Shown here: positions 8,473-16,707 of the stretch, one piece after another
How positions within the stretch are numbered: position 1 is the stretch's first letter
Layout: the number at the start of each line of letters is the position of its first letter
Source of the DNA: Lysobacterales bacterium
Lineage (GTDB): Bacteria > Pseudomonadota > Gammaproteobacteria > Xanthomonadales > SZUA-5
Direction of reading: 5' to 3'
Assembly: GCA_022841325.1 (NCBI GenBank)
Contig: JALHRS010000058.1
Coordinates: 1 to 33,128 of the forward strand
Length of the DNA stretch: 33,128 bases
Program-made: the position numbers and the translations under genes
Notes under the pieces: generated by a model
Seen by the model: the letters and a program-made list of their open reading frames with translations, nothing else
Database searches by the model: none
Told to the model about the DNA's origin: nothing

Positions 8473-9351
8473 TCAAGCGGAATCAGGTTTCTCTGCAATC
8501 AATCGGATCAGACCTTCCTGGGCGGTGGAGGCCACCAGTCGGCCGCTACGTTCATAAATCGAGCCGCGCGACAGACCGCGCGCGCCCTGGCTGGTGGGAC
8601 TGTCGCAGGAATACAGCAGCCAGTCGTCGACCCGGAACGAGCGGTGAAACCACATGGCGTGATCCAGGCTGGCCATTTGCACATTGCCCTGCAGGTAGCT
8701 GATGCCATGAGGCAGGGTGGCGGTACCGATCAGGTGAAAATCCGAAGCGTAGGCCAGCAGGGCGCGATGCAGCAAGGCATCGTCGGGAATGCGGTCAACC
8801 AGTCGGAACCACACATGTTGTAGAGGTGGCCGCTTGGGGCGTTTGAATTCGTCGCGCGGATAGACATGGCGAAATTCGAAGGGACCGCGGCTCATGACCC
8901 AACGTTGCAGCTTGGGTGGAATCTTGGCCAGGGTTTCGGCACTGAGCGGTTCGGGTTCGGCCAAATCTTCGGGCTGAGGCACGTCGGGCATCGACATCTG
9001 GTGGGTCAGACCCTCTTCCGGTTCCTGGAACGAGGCGGCCATGGTGAAGATTGGCTGGCCGTGCTGGATGGCCACCACCCGACGCGAGCTGAAGCTCTTG
9101 CCGTCGCGATTGCGGTCGACCTCGTAGACGATTGGTGCCTCGACATCACCGGCACGCAGGAAATAGGCATGCATCGAATGCACATCGCGGCCTTCGACCG
9201 TGCGCTGCGCCGCGGCCAGTGACTGTCCGAGTACCTGGCCACCAAAAACAAAACGGGTGCCGATATCGCGACTCTGGCCGCGGAACAGGTTTTCTTCCAG
9301 ACGTTCCAGTTGCAGCAGGTCGATCAGTTCTTCAACGATGGCGTGGGGCAT
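8473..9351 (-). CDS. tesB: Acyl-CoA thioesterase II
   Basis: Hydrolyses acyl-CoA to free fatty acid and CoA. The 292 aa form the double hot-dog TesB fold. The first half contains RFVFGGQVLGQSLAAAQRTV and GDGKSFSSRRVVAIQ-like segments; the second half has LLAYASDFHLIGT and SLDHAMWFHRSF. The E. coli catalytic residues fall at identical numbers: Asp204 (YASD) and Gln278 (TAQEG), while the Thr228 position is Ser here. The frame is open for another 159 codons upstream, but these read as low-complexity shadow of trmJ and repeats. ATG 9351 gives a family-standard N-terminus (MPHAIVEELIDLLQLE). No strong ribosome binding site is visible. A TATACT box lies about 28 nt upstream. Confidence 0.93.
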   Translation of the reverse strand: MPHAIVEELIDLLQLERLEENLFRGQSRDIGTRFVFGGQVLGQSLAAAQRTVEGRDVHSMHAYFLRAGDVEAPIVYEVDRNRDGKSFSSRRVVAIQHGQPIFTMAASFQEPEEGLTHQMSMPDVPQPEDLAEPEPLSAETLAKIPPKLQRWVMSRGPFEFRHVYPRDEFKRPKRPPLQHVWFRLVDRIPDDALLHRALLAYASDFHLIGTATLPHGISYLQGNVQMASLDHAMWFHRSFRVDDWLLYSCDSPTSQGARGLSRGSIYERSGRLVASTAQEGLIRLIAEKPDSA

Positions 9352-9378
9352 GGGCGAGGGCAGGGTCGAGGATGCCCC

Positions 9379-9384
9379 AGTATA
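9379..9384 (-). promoter_or_regulatory. Candidate -10 box for tesB-bpt
   Basis: On the minus strand TATACT occurs inside GCCTATACTGG, about 28 nt upstream of the tesB start. The same 11-mer is found upstream of the periplasmic binding protein gene (around 15739-15749). No convincing -35 hexamer is present at 16-18 nt. The evidence is the match to TATAAT (5/6), its position and its recurrence. Confidence 0.35.
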
Positions 9385-9445
9385 GGCAGGGACGACGACC
9401 CTGCTGCGCAGGCTGAGGCCTTTCGCCTTGGCAGAGCCAGAAGCT

Positions 9446-9559
9446 GCCGAGTGCAACTCGGCGATCCCGGCGGCAAGCTGGGCCTGGGATCGCCGACTTG
9501 CAGTCGGCGCTGTTGCTTTTCGCTGTTTCGGGGCCAAGAGCGGCCGAGTGCAACTCGGC
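9446..9559. repeat. Cluster of three short palindromic repeats between trmJ and tesB
   Basis: Three 17-bp palindromes are spaced about 50 bp apart: GCCGAGTGCAACTCGGC at 9446-9462 and again at 9543-9559, and GCCGACTTGCAGTCGGC at 9492-9508. Each is flanked by GATCCC or GGGATC (the middle copy inverted), followed or preceded by GGCGG. They resemble REP-type intergenic elements. They lie directly downstream of the trmJ stop and could form stable stems in the trmJ mRNA 3' end. No coding sequence is evident in 9352-9583. Confidence 0.7.
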
Positions 9560-9583
9560 GATCCCGGCGGCGATCCCGGGGAA

Positions 9584-10363
9584 CTAAGGTTCCCGGCGCC
9601 TCCGCCCGCGGATGGTGACTTCGGTTTCGGTGAGGATGCCACGCAGGATCTGCACTTCGCGTTCGTCAGGCATGCTGCGCTGATAGAGCCGGCGCAGGCG
9701 GCGCATGATCTTGGTCGAGGAGCGGTCGCCGAAGAACCCGACCAGTTCCAGCACCTGCTCCAGGTGCACGAAATAGCGTTCCAGCTGTTCATTAGGGGCC
9801 GGCACGTGAAGGGCCTCGGCGGGCGCATGGCCGCTGCGGCTGAGAGCCTCGATGCGCAACTCGTAGGACAGTACCTGCACCGCGCTGGCCAGATTCAGTG
9901 AGCTGTAGTGCGGGTTGGCGGGAATGGTCACCAGATACTGGCAGAGCTCGAGTTCCTCGTTGGTCAGACCGGTGCGTTCGGTGCCGTAGAGCACGGCGAC
10001 CGGACCTGCGGTTGCGGCGTCGAGCGCCAGCCGGGCGAATTCCCGCGGTTCGATCTCGAGCATGCGGATGCCGCGCACGCGATCGCTGCTGCCGAAGACC
10101 ATGCGGGCATCGGCGAGAGCTTCGTTGAGCGTGTCGAAGCGCTGGGCGCTGTCGAGGATGTCCTCCGCGCCCGAGGCCAGCGCCACGGCCTCGGGGTCGG
10201 GAAAACGCAGCGGGGCCACCAGTCGCAGTTGTGACAGGCCCATGGTTTTCAGGGCTCGAGCGGCAGAGCCGATGTTGCCGGGATGCGAGGTCTGCATGAG
10301 CACGCTGGCGATGGGCTGCAGCAGCGCTTCTGTGCTGAGGGCGGAATCGGCGGTTTCGCTCAT
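9584..10363 (-). CDS. trmJ: tRNA (cytidine/uridine-2'-O-)-methyltransferase TrmJ
   Basis: SPOUT-class methyltransferase that 2'-O-methylates position 32 of tRNAs using S-adenosylmethionine. The 259 aa show the family order: VLMQTSHPGNIGSAARALKTMG (residues about 22-43, with the catalytic Asn/Arg region), then AVLYGTERTGLTNEEL, then IPANPHYSSLNLASAVQVLSYE, which forms the knot and cofactor site. A basic C-terminal extension (STKIMRRLRRLYQRSMPDEREVQILRGIL) is typical of TrmJ rather than TrmL. Its ATG overlaps the kmo stop (ATGA, 10360-10363), so it is probably translated from the kynU-kmo transcript. Confidence 0.92.
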   Translation of the reverse strand: MSETADSALSTEALLQPIASVLMQTSHPGNIGSAARALKTMGLSQLRLVAPLRFPDPEAVALASGAEDILDSAQRFDTLNEALADARMVFGSSDRVRGIRMLEIEPREFARLALDAATAGPVAVLYGTERTGLTNEELELCQYLVTIPANPHYSSLNLASAVQVLSYELRIEALSRSGHAPAEALHVPAPNEQLERYFVHLEQVLELVGFFGDRSSTKIMRRLRRLYQRSMPDEREVQILRGILTETEVTIRGRRRREP

Positions 10364-11733
10364 GCCGGCAGCGGCGTCATGCGTTCGTGCACGCGGTCGA
10401 CGGCGGCGTCGAGGTCGATTTCGTCGAAACGGTCCTTGCCGGCGGTGAGTTCCTTCAGCAGTTCGAGCTGCTGTTCGCCGCGCGCGCGGGCTACGGCATA
10501 GGGCACGCTGCTGAACATGACCATGCTGTAGCGCGGCATGAAGCGATCCGGCACCCGCCGCGCCAGTTCCAGCTCCAGCTGGCGGCGCAGCTGATAACGC
10601 GGATCGGCCACGGCATCACGCATTTCCAGGTAGTTTTCCAGCGCCATCTCGGCGATGGCGTGGGCGTTTGGACGGCGTTCGGCGTCGAAGCGTTCGAACA
10701 CTTCCGGCCAGCGGGTCTGACCCTGATCGGTGCATTCGGCGATCAGGTCCTGCAGCGCCACGCAGTCCTCGAAGGCGCAGTTCATGCCCTGGCCGTGGAA
10801 GGGCACGATGGCGTGGGCAGCGTCGCCGATCAGCAAGGCGCGATCACCGCGATGCCAGTGCGGGCAGCGCAGCGTGCCCAGCAGGCCGACCGGATTGCGC
10901 TGATATTGCTCGTCGAAGTCGGGAATCAGCGCCAGCGCATCGGCAAACTCCGTCTCGAAGAACCGGCGTGCCGCGCCGACATCGGCGAATCGGGCAAAGC
11001 TGCACTCGCCTTCATTGGGCAGGAACAACGTGGCGGTGAAGGTGGCATCGGGATTGGGTAGCGCGATCAGCATGTAGCTGCCGCGCGGCCAGATATGCAG
11101 GGCCGCCACATCCATGGCCGGACTGCCATCGGCCCGGGGGGGAATGGTCAGTTCCTTGTAGCCGTGATCGAGGAAATCGGTGCGCTGGCCCAGCGGCTGC
11201 TCGGCCTCCATCGCAGCGCGCACGGCCGAGCCGGCGCCGTCGGCACCAATCAGCACCGAGAACTCGAGTTCGAACTCGCTGCCGTCGAGTTCATCAACGA
11301 AGTGTGCCTGGCGGCCGTCGAAGTCGACGCGGTCCAGCCGGGCATTGAAGCGCAGCGTGGCGCCGGCATCGGCGGCGACGTCGATCAGGGTCTGGTTCAA
11401 TCGACCGCGATGCACGGACCAGATGACTTCATTGGGCTTGAGTCCATAGACCTGGAACTGGCACTCGCCGTCGCGGTCATGAACCATGCGGCCGCGCATC
11501 GGCAGGGCGTAGCTGCGCACCAGTTCAACGGCGCCAGCCCGGCGCAAGCCCTCCCAGCCGCGTTCGGCCAGAGCCAGATTGATCGATCGGCCCACCGCAA
11601 TCTGCTCGCGGCGCATGTCGCCGCGGCGCTCGACCAGGGTCACGCGATGACCCTGCCCGGAAAGCTGCGCCGCCAGCAGGGCACCGGCCAATCCGGCACC
11701 GGCGATCAAGATGGGAGCTGTGCTGGAATTCAT
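10360..11733 (-). CDS. kmo: Kynurenine 3-monooxygenase
   Basis: FAD-dependent monooxygenase converting L-kynurenine to 3-hydroxykynurenine with NADPH and O2, in the tryptophan-to-quinolinate (de novo NAD) route. The protein is 457 aa from ATG 11733. Residues 12-17 are the dinucleotide motif GAGLAG. GRSINLALAERG, the central IGADGAGSAVR and ALLIGDAAHAIVPFHGQGMNCAFEDC (the FAD-binding GD motif with the kmo-specific PFxGQGMN) are all present. A hydrophobic C-terminal segment (PRYSMVMFSSVPYAVA) matches bacterial Kmo. The start overlaps the kynU stop by ATGA and its own stop overlaps trmJ, so three genes are coupled. Confidence 0.95.
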   Translation of the reverse strand: MNSSTAPILIAGAGLAGALLAAQLSGQGHRVTLVERRGDMRREQIAVGRSINLALAERGWEGLRRAGAVELVRSYALPMRGRMVHDRDGECQFQVYGLKPNEVIWSVHRGRLNQTLIDVAADAGATLRFNARLDRVDFDGRQAHFVDELDGSEFELEFSVLIGADGAGSAVRAAMEAEQPLGQRTDFLDHGYKELTIPPRADGSPAMDVAALHIWPRGSYMLIALPNPDATFTATLFLPNEGECSFARFADVGAARRFFETEFADALALIPDFDEQYQRNPVGLLGTLRCPHWHRGDRALLIGDAAHAIVPFHGQGMNCAFEDCVALQDLIAECTDQGQTRWPEVFERFDAERRPNAHAIAEMALENYLEMRDAVADPRYQLRRQLELELARRVPDRFMPRYSMVMFSSVPYAVARARGEQQLELLKELTAGKDRFDEIDLDAAVDRVHERMTPLPA

Positions 11734-12992
11734 GCCTGACCTCGGAAGAACTCGTCCAGCGCATCGACCAGTCGCTGGCAGTCGCTGAAGCGGTTGTAGA
11801 GCGGGACCGGCGAGGCCCGGATCACATCGGGTTCGCGCCAGTCGCAGAGGATGCCGGCTGCTGCCAGGAATTCGAAGGCGTCGCGTCCGGCCTGACGCCC
11901 GGCACGCACCCGGATCGACAGCTGGCAGCCGCGTTGTTCGGGATCGCCGGGGGTCAGAATCTCGAGATGATCGCCCAGCCGCGTGATCAGATTTTCCGCC
12001 AGCCAGCCGGTGAGCGCCACGGACTTGTGGCGCAGCGCCGGCAGGCCGGCGCGCTGGAACTGGGCCAGCGACACGCGCAGCGGCGCCAGCGACAGAATCG
12101 AGGGATTCGACAGCTGCCAGCCGTCGGCGCCCGGGGTCGGCACAAATTCCGGCCCCATGCGGAAGCGCGTGCTGGCCTGATGCCCCCACCAGCCGGCAAA
12201 GCGCGGCAGATGCTCGTGCGCGTGCCTTTCGTGGACAAAACAGCCGGCGATCGCCCCAGGACCGGCATTCAGGTACTTGTAGCTGCACCAGACGGCGAAG
12301 TCGGCACCGCTGTCGTGCAGATCGACCGGCACATTGCCGATGGCGTGGGCCAGATCAAAGCCGACCGCACAGCCAAAGCGTGCGCCGAGCGCGGCGATGC
12401 GCTGCAGATCAAAGCGCTGTCCGCTGGCGTACTGCACGCCTGGCCAGAGGATCAGCGCGATGCGCTCGCCTTCGCGTTCCAGCAGCGCTTCGATCTGCGC
12501 CGGATCCACCGTGCTGGCGCCAGGCAGTGGCGCCAGTTCGATCAGATCCACGGCCGGATCGCCGCCATGAAAGGCGATCTGCGAAGCCACGGCGTGACGA
12601 TCGGAGGGGAAGGCCCGTGCCTCGATGAGAATCTTGCGGCGCTGGGCGGTGGGTCTGTAGAAGCTGACCATCATCAGATGCAGATTGGTGGTCAGCGTGT
12701 TCATCGCCACCACCTCGATGGGTTTGGCGCCGGCAATCAGGGCCAGTCCGTCGCGCGCCAGTTCGTGGTAGTTCATCCAGGCGTCGTCATCGGTGAAATG
12801 CGCTTCGACGGCCTGGGTCTGCCACTGTTCGGTCACCCGGCTCAGGGCCGTTGGCGTGGCGCGCGGCATCAAGCCCAGCGAATTGCCGCAGAAATAGGCG
12901 ATTTCGCGCCCCGCCATGGTCGGCACGGCGAACTCGGCCCTGAAGGCCTGCAGCGGGTCGACGGCGTCCAGATGGGATGGATCCTGGCTCAA
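11730..12992 (-). CDS. kynU: Kynureninase
   Basis: PLP-dependent hydrolase that cleaves kynurenine or 3-hydroxykynurenine to anthranilate or 3-hydroxyanthranilate plus alanine. The 420 aa show YFCGNSLGLMPRAT near the N-terminus, VVAMNTLTTNLHLMMVSFYRPT (PLP phosphate region), VGFDLAHAIGNVPVDLHD, and the Schiff-base lysine in WCSYKYLNAGPGA (Lys about 239). The only start giving a family-like N-terminus is TTG at 12992; no ATG or ribosome binding site is nearby, so the exact start is uncertain. It heads the kynU-kmo-trmJ unit. With Kmo it would make 3-hydroxyanthranilate; the next enzymes of the quinolinate route are not in the window. Confidence 0.94.
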   Translation of the reverse strand: MSQDPSHLDAVDPLQAFRAEFAVPTMAGREIAYFCGNSLGLMPRATPTALSRVTEQWQTQAVEAHFTDDDAWMNYHELARDGLALIAGAKPIEVVAMNTLTTNLHLMMVSFYRPTAQRRKILIEARAFPSDRHAVASQIAFHGGDPAVDLIELAPLPGASTVDPAQIEALLEREGERIALILWPGVQYASGQRFDLQRIAALGARFGCAVGFDLAHAIGNVPVDLHDSGADFAVWCSYKYLNAGPGAIAGCFVHERHAHEHLPRFAGWWGHQASTRFRMGPEFVPTPGADGWQLSNPSILSLAPLRVSLAQFQRAGLPALRHKSVALTGWLAENLITRLGDHLEILTPGDPEQRGCQLSIRVRAGRQAGRDAFEFLAAAGILCDWREPDVIRASPVPLYNRFSDCQRLVDALDEFFRGQA

Positions 12993-13239
12993 GGGGGCGT
13001 GTCCTGCAGCTGCTTGGGTCCGCGATGCTACGCGTCTGCAGACAAAATCTCATGGTCGCTCCGCCTGGACCTGGCATGGGCGTGACGCTGAATCCCGCCG
13101 GTGCGGGGATTGCCCGCACGCTTGTGCAGGCTGGCTGAAGCCCGGTACAGGCGATCGTCTCGGGTGCACGCGCTTTTGTTTCCCGGCGTGCGATCCTCCG
13201 CCGCGGTGGAAGACTTCAGACCGGGGCGCAAGCGAATTC

Positions 13240-15699
13240 ATGACTGGGGTGAGTATCGGGCGCGATGGAAGCCAGGCGGGTTGGCGGCGCTGCTTGCCCT
13301 TGCTGGCGATCGGGCTGCTGGCCTGCACTGCTCTGCCGGCGCAGCCGGTCAGGTTGGTCGAGACCGAACTGCCACCGCCGGTCACTGGCGATGGTGCGTC
13401 CGGCGACAATTTTGGCATCGCTGTCGCGGTCGACGGCAATGTGGCTGTGATCGGTGCCTACGGCGATTCGATTGCAGCGCCGGCAGCCACCTTTGGTATT
13501 GGTCAGGGTTCGGCCTATGTCTATGAGCGCTCCGGTGGCGGCTGGATACAGAGCCAGAAGCTGAGTCCGCAGCCCATCGGAGAGGACGGAGACAACTTTG
13601 GCGCGGCGCTGGGCATGGCCGAGAATTTTCTGGTGATCGGCTCACCACGCCGACGGGTGGCTCAGGCACGGGAAGCCGGCAGCATCTTTGTCTATGGCAG
13701 ATCCGCACAAGGCTATCTGCTGCGTCAGTTGATCACGCCGCCGGTGGTGGAGGTTGATCAACGCTTCGGCGCCGCCATCGCCGTGTGGCAGGACCGCCTG
13801 GCTGTCGGTGTGCCGCGAGCGGGCTCGGGCCGGGTCGACCTGTATCGCCGTGATGGCAACGGGCAGTACCAGTTCGAGCTGAGCATGTCGCCACCCGACA
13901 GTCCAGTAGCCGCCCGCTTCGGCACAGCCGTGGCGATGGCTGACGGCGTGCTGCTGATCGGTGCCCCTGATGCAGACGGCAGCGGTGCGGTTTATCGCAG
14001 CGAACTGTCGGGCAGTGCCTGGTCGGCGCTGGCGCGTCTGCCCCTGTCGGCACGCAGTGGTGAGGAACTTGGAGCCGCGATTGCGGCCAGTCGCGGCCTG
14101 GCGCTGATCGGGGCACCCGGCGCCGGGTCGGGCGAGGTCAGGCTGCTGCGTATCGTTGGCGGTGCCCAGCAGCTGGCGGTTCTGACCCGACCTGGCGGGT
14201 TGCCCGCGGATCGATTCGGCACTGCTGTCAGTCTGGATGAAACCCGGGCGCTGATTTCGGCCGGCGCAGCGCTGTTGGGCGAGGGCGTGGTCAGCGTGTA
14301 CCGGCGTAGCGGACAGGCGCTCACCGAAATCGCGCAGCTGGATATCGACGATGGTGGCACCTCCAACCGCTTTGGTTCATCCCTGGCGCTGACCGCCGAT
14401 GGCGCGCTGATCGGGGCTGATCTGGATCGGGTGGGACCCAATCGCGGCCAGGGCGCCGTGCACTGGTATCTGACCCAGGGCGCCTTGGTCACGACCGCCG
14501 GCCGGCTCGACAGCGGCGATGGCGCCATGTTTGATCGCTATGGCACTGCGGTGGCCGTGAATGGCGATGTCGCCATGGTTGGTGCGTATCTGGAACAGAC
14601 GGATGCCGGCGCCGAGGCGGGTGCGGTGCATTGGTTCGAGCGCAGCGGTTCGCAATGGCTGTACGGCGGTCGCCTGGACGCCCCGGATGCCGCCATCGAG
14701 GACCGCTTCGGCATTGCCGTGGCCATCGATGGTAACCATGCGGTGATCGGCGCCTATTGGGATGTCGTCGGCGACAATGTCGATCAGGGTTCGGCCTATG
14801 TCTTCAGACGCGAGGGCGCAAACTGGCTGTTCGACACCAAGCTGACCGCCAGCGACGGCCGTGCGCGCGACCTGTTCGGTTTTGCCGTGGCCATCAAAGG
14901 GGATCTGGTGCTGGTCGGGGCGCGCGGAGCCCGGGTTCCCTTTACCGATCAGGGCAAGGCCTATGTCTACCGACGCAGCCCTTCAGGCTGGCAACAGGAG
15001 GCCAACCTGGATCTGCCGGAACCGGGCGCCTTCGCCTTCTTCGGCGCCAGCGTGGCCCTGGCGGATGACCTGGCCATCGTCGGTGCGCCAGGATTTGCCA
15101 AGTTCCCCGGACCGTCTTCGGCGGGCGGTGTGTTCGTGTTCGCCCGCAGCGGCAACAGCTGGGTCTCGATCGCCGGAACCCAGGCGCCGGTGCCAAAAGC
15201 CAACGCGGCCTTCGGATTTTCGGTCTCGGCTGATGGCGAACGGGTGCTGATCGGAGCCTTCCAGGATGGCAACGCCGTGCAGGGCGCCGCCTATGTCTAC
15301 CGGCTGCCCGATCTGGTGTTCGACGGCGCCCTGCTGGCGGCACCGCCGCAATCAGGTGAGGGTCTCGGTATCTCGGTGGCTATCGACGGTGATCTGGCGG
15401 TACTCGGCGGCAGCGGTTTCGACGTCGGCAGTGCGGCCAATCAGGGCTCGGTACGATTGTTCCGTCGCGGCCCGGCCGGATGGAGCCAGGCGCAGCAGTT
15501 GCTCGCTGCGGGCGGGGCTGCCGGCGATGGGTTCGGGCGCTCGGTGGCAGTGGACGGGGCTACCGTACTGGTGGGTGCGCCTGGCCGCGGTGTCGACAAT
15601 CCACTGGAAGGAACGGCCTATGTCCAGACGCTGGATGAACTCTTCATCGACGGCTTCGAGTCCGCGCCCTCGACTGCCCTGGGCGCGGTTTCCTTCTGA
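13240..15699 (+). CDS. Secreted FG-GAP repeat (beta-propeller) protein with DGFE tail
   Basis: Exported protein of 819 aa built almost entirely of tandem repeats of about 50-60 residues, each starting with (D/R)(F/L/Y)G and continuing (T/I/R)AVAVDGxxAVIGA and then GSAYVYxRSGxxW. I count fourteen units, consistent with two seven-bladed propellers of FG-GAP/integrin-alpha type. The start at ATG 13240 is followed by a signal peptide (WRRCLPLLAIGLLACTALPAQP). LLAC could be a lipobox, or cleavage may follow LPAQ. The C-terminus is DELFIDGFES plus a short tail, a motif also present in the last gene of the window. The frame is open upstream to 12916 but that part overlaps kynU and is not propeller-like. 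Function is unknown; surface binding or adhesion is an inference from the fold. Confidence 0.85.
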   Translation: MTGVSIGRDGSQAGWRRCLPLLAIGLLACTALPAQPVRLVETELPPPVTGDGASGDNFGIAVAVDGNVAVIGAYGDSIAAPAATFGIGQGSAYVYERSGGGWIQSQKLSPQPIGEDGDNFGAALGMAENFLVIGSPRRRVAQAREAGSIFVYGRSAQGYLLRQLITPPVVEVDQRFGAAIAVWQDRLAVGVPRAGSGRVDLYRRDGNGQYQFELSMSPPDSPVAARFGTAVAMADGVLLIGAPDADGSGAVYRSELSGSAWSALARLPLSARSGEELGAAIAASRGLALIGAPGAGSGEVRLLRIVGGAQQLAVLTRPGGLPADRFGTAVSLDETRALISAGAALLGEGVVSVYRRSGQALTEIAQLDIDDGGTSNRFGSSLALTADGALIGADLDRVGPNRGQGAVHWYLTQGALVTTAGRLDSGDGAMFDRYGTAVAVNGDVAMVGAYLEQTDAGAEAGAVHWFERSGSQWLYGGRLDAPDAAIEDRFGIAVAIDGNHAVIGAYWDVVGDNVDQGSAYVFRREGANWLFDTKLTASDGRARDLFGFAVAIKGDLVLVGARGARVPFTDQGKAYVYRRSPSGWQQEANLDLPEPGAFAFFGASVALADDLAIVGAPGFAKFPGPSSAGGVFVFARSGNSWVSIAGTQAPVPKANAAFGFSVSADGERVLIGAFQDGNAVQGAAYVYRLPDLVFDGALLAAPPQSGEGLGISVAIDGDLAVLGGSGFDVGSAANQGSVRLFRRGPAGWSQAQQLLAAGGAAGDGFGRSVAVDGATVLVGAPGRGVDNPLEGTAYVQTLDELFIDGFESAPSTALGAVSF

Positions 15700-15740
15700 C
15701 CCGATCCAGGTTTCCCGCCGTCGGCATCGATCTTCGGGCC

Positions 15741-15746
15741 TATACT
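15741..15746 (+). promoter_or_regulatory. Candidate -10 box for the binding protein/GGDEF-EAL operon
   Basis: TATACT within GCCTATACTGG, 28 nt before the start at 15775, in the 75-nt gap after the FG-GAP gene. The same 11-mer sits at about the same distance upstream of tesB. No good -35 hexamer is seen. Confidence 0.35.
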
Positions 15747-15774
15747 GGTTCGTCGCCCGCCACCCCGTATAGGC

Positions 15775-16707
15775 ATGCGCAGCCTGAATCCGGCCAAGCT
15801 CCTGCTTCTGTGTGCATTGCCCTTGCTGGCTCTGCGCAGCGACCTCGTCCGGGCCGAAAATGCGCCCCGGACAACGCTCGTTCTGGGGCGCGTCAGCGAT
15901 GATCCCAAGGCCCACTACGAACAGCTGAAGCCGCTGCTTGACTATGTCGTGCCACGCATGGCCGATGTCGGTATTCGCGAGGGTAGGGTGCTGATGGCGC
16001 GCGATGCCCAGCAGATGGTGAGCTATCTGCGTCAGGGCAAGGTCGACTGGATCAGCGAAACCTCGGGCGCGGCGCTGGGATTCCAGGAACGCGCCAACGC
16101 CAGGATCTTCCTGCGCGCCAGTCGCGGCGGGCAGTTTGACTATCACAGCGTGTTCTTCGCCCGCAAGGACCGCGGCATCAGCAGCCTGTCGGATCTGCGC
16201 GGCAAGGCTCTTGGTTTCCAGCATCCCTTGTCCACCAGTGCCTATCTGGCACCAGCGGCCATCATCCTCGAACTGGGACTGCCGCTCGCTATCCAGGCCT
16301 CTCCGCTGGAACGGCCGCCGCCGGATTTCATCGGTTATGTTTTTTCGCGATCGGAAAGCAATCTGATCACCTGGGTCCACAAAGGCCTGGTCGATGCTGC
16401 CGTATTCAGCAATCAGGACTGGTCGCAGCTGCAGCGCGAGCAGCCGGCCGTCTACGCGGATCTGGAGGTGTTTCACCAGAGCGCCAGCTTTCCGCGAGCG
16501 CTGGAGCTGGTGCGGCCGGGACTGGATCCGGCCATCGAGTCGCGGCTGCGCGCGATCCTGGTCGATGCCCACAAGGACCCTGCTGCCAGAACCGCGCTGG
16601 AGGCCTATTCCAGAACCGAACGCTTTGATGATATCGACCAGGCAACTTCCGAGGTGCTGAGCCGTCTTCAGGATGGCGTGCGCCGCGTTCGCGCCGAGAT
16701 CGAATGA
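15775..16707 (+). CDS. PhnD-like periplasmic substrate-binding protein
   Basis: Periplasmic binding protein of the phosphate/phosphite/phosphonate (PhnD-like, type 2) family, 310 aa. A signal peptide spans about residues 1-27 (LLLLCALPLLALRSDLVRA). Family features follow: VLGRVSDDPKAHYEQLKPLLDYV, YLRQGKVDWISETSGAALGF, HSVFFARKDRGISSLSDLRGKALGFQHPLSTSAYLAP, and SRSESNLITWVHKGLVDAAVFSNQDW. No permease or ATPase gene is adjacent. Instead the stop overlaps the start of a membrane GGDEF-EAL protein (ATGA, 16704-16707), so it more likely serves as a ligand-sensing partner for c-di-GMP signalling than in transport. The ligand cannot be read from the sequence. Confidence 0.85.
   Translation: MRSLNPAKLLLLCALPLLALRSDLVRAENAPRTTLVLGRVSDDPKAHYEQLKPLLDYVVPRMADVGIREGRVLMARDAQQMVSYLRQGKVDWISETSGAALGFQERANARIFLRASRGGQFDYHSVFFARKDRGISSLSDLRGKALGFQHPLSTSAYLAPAAIILELGLPLAIQASPLERPPPDFIGYVFSRSESNLITWVHKGLVDAAVFSNQDWSQLQREQPAVYADLEVFHQSASFPRALELVRPGLDPAIESRLRAILVDAHKDPAARTALEAYSRTERFDDIDQATSEVLSRLQDGVRRVRAEIE

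Noticed and set aside
9352..9828. N-terminal extension of TesB
   Set aside because: The extra codons overlap trmJ and palindromic repeats, are low-complexity, and precede a normal family N-terminus at ATG 9351.
11734..12288. N-terminal extension of Kmo
   Set aside because: It overlaps kynU out of frame and is Arg/Ala-rich; the FAD motif begins right after ATG 11733.
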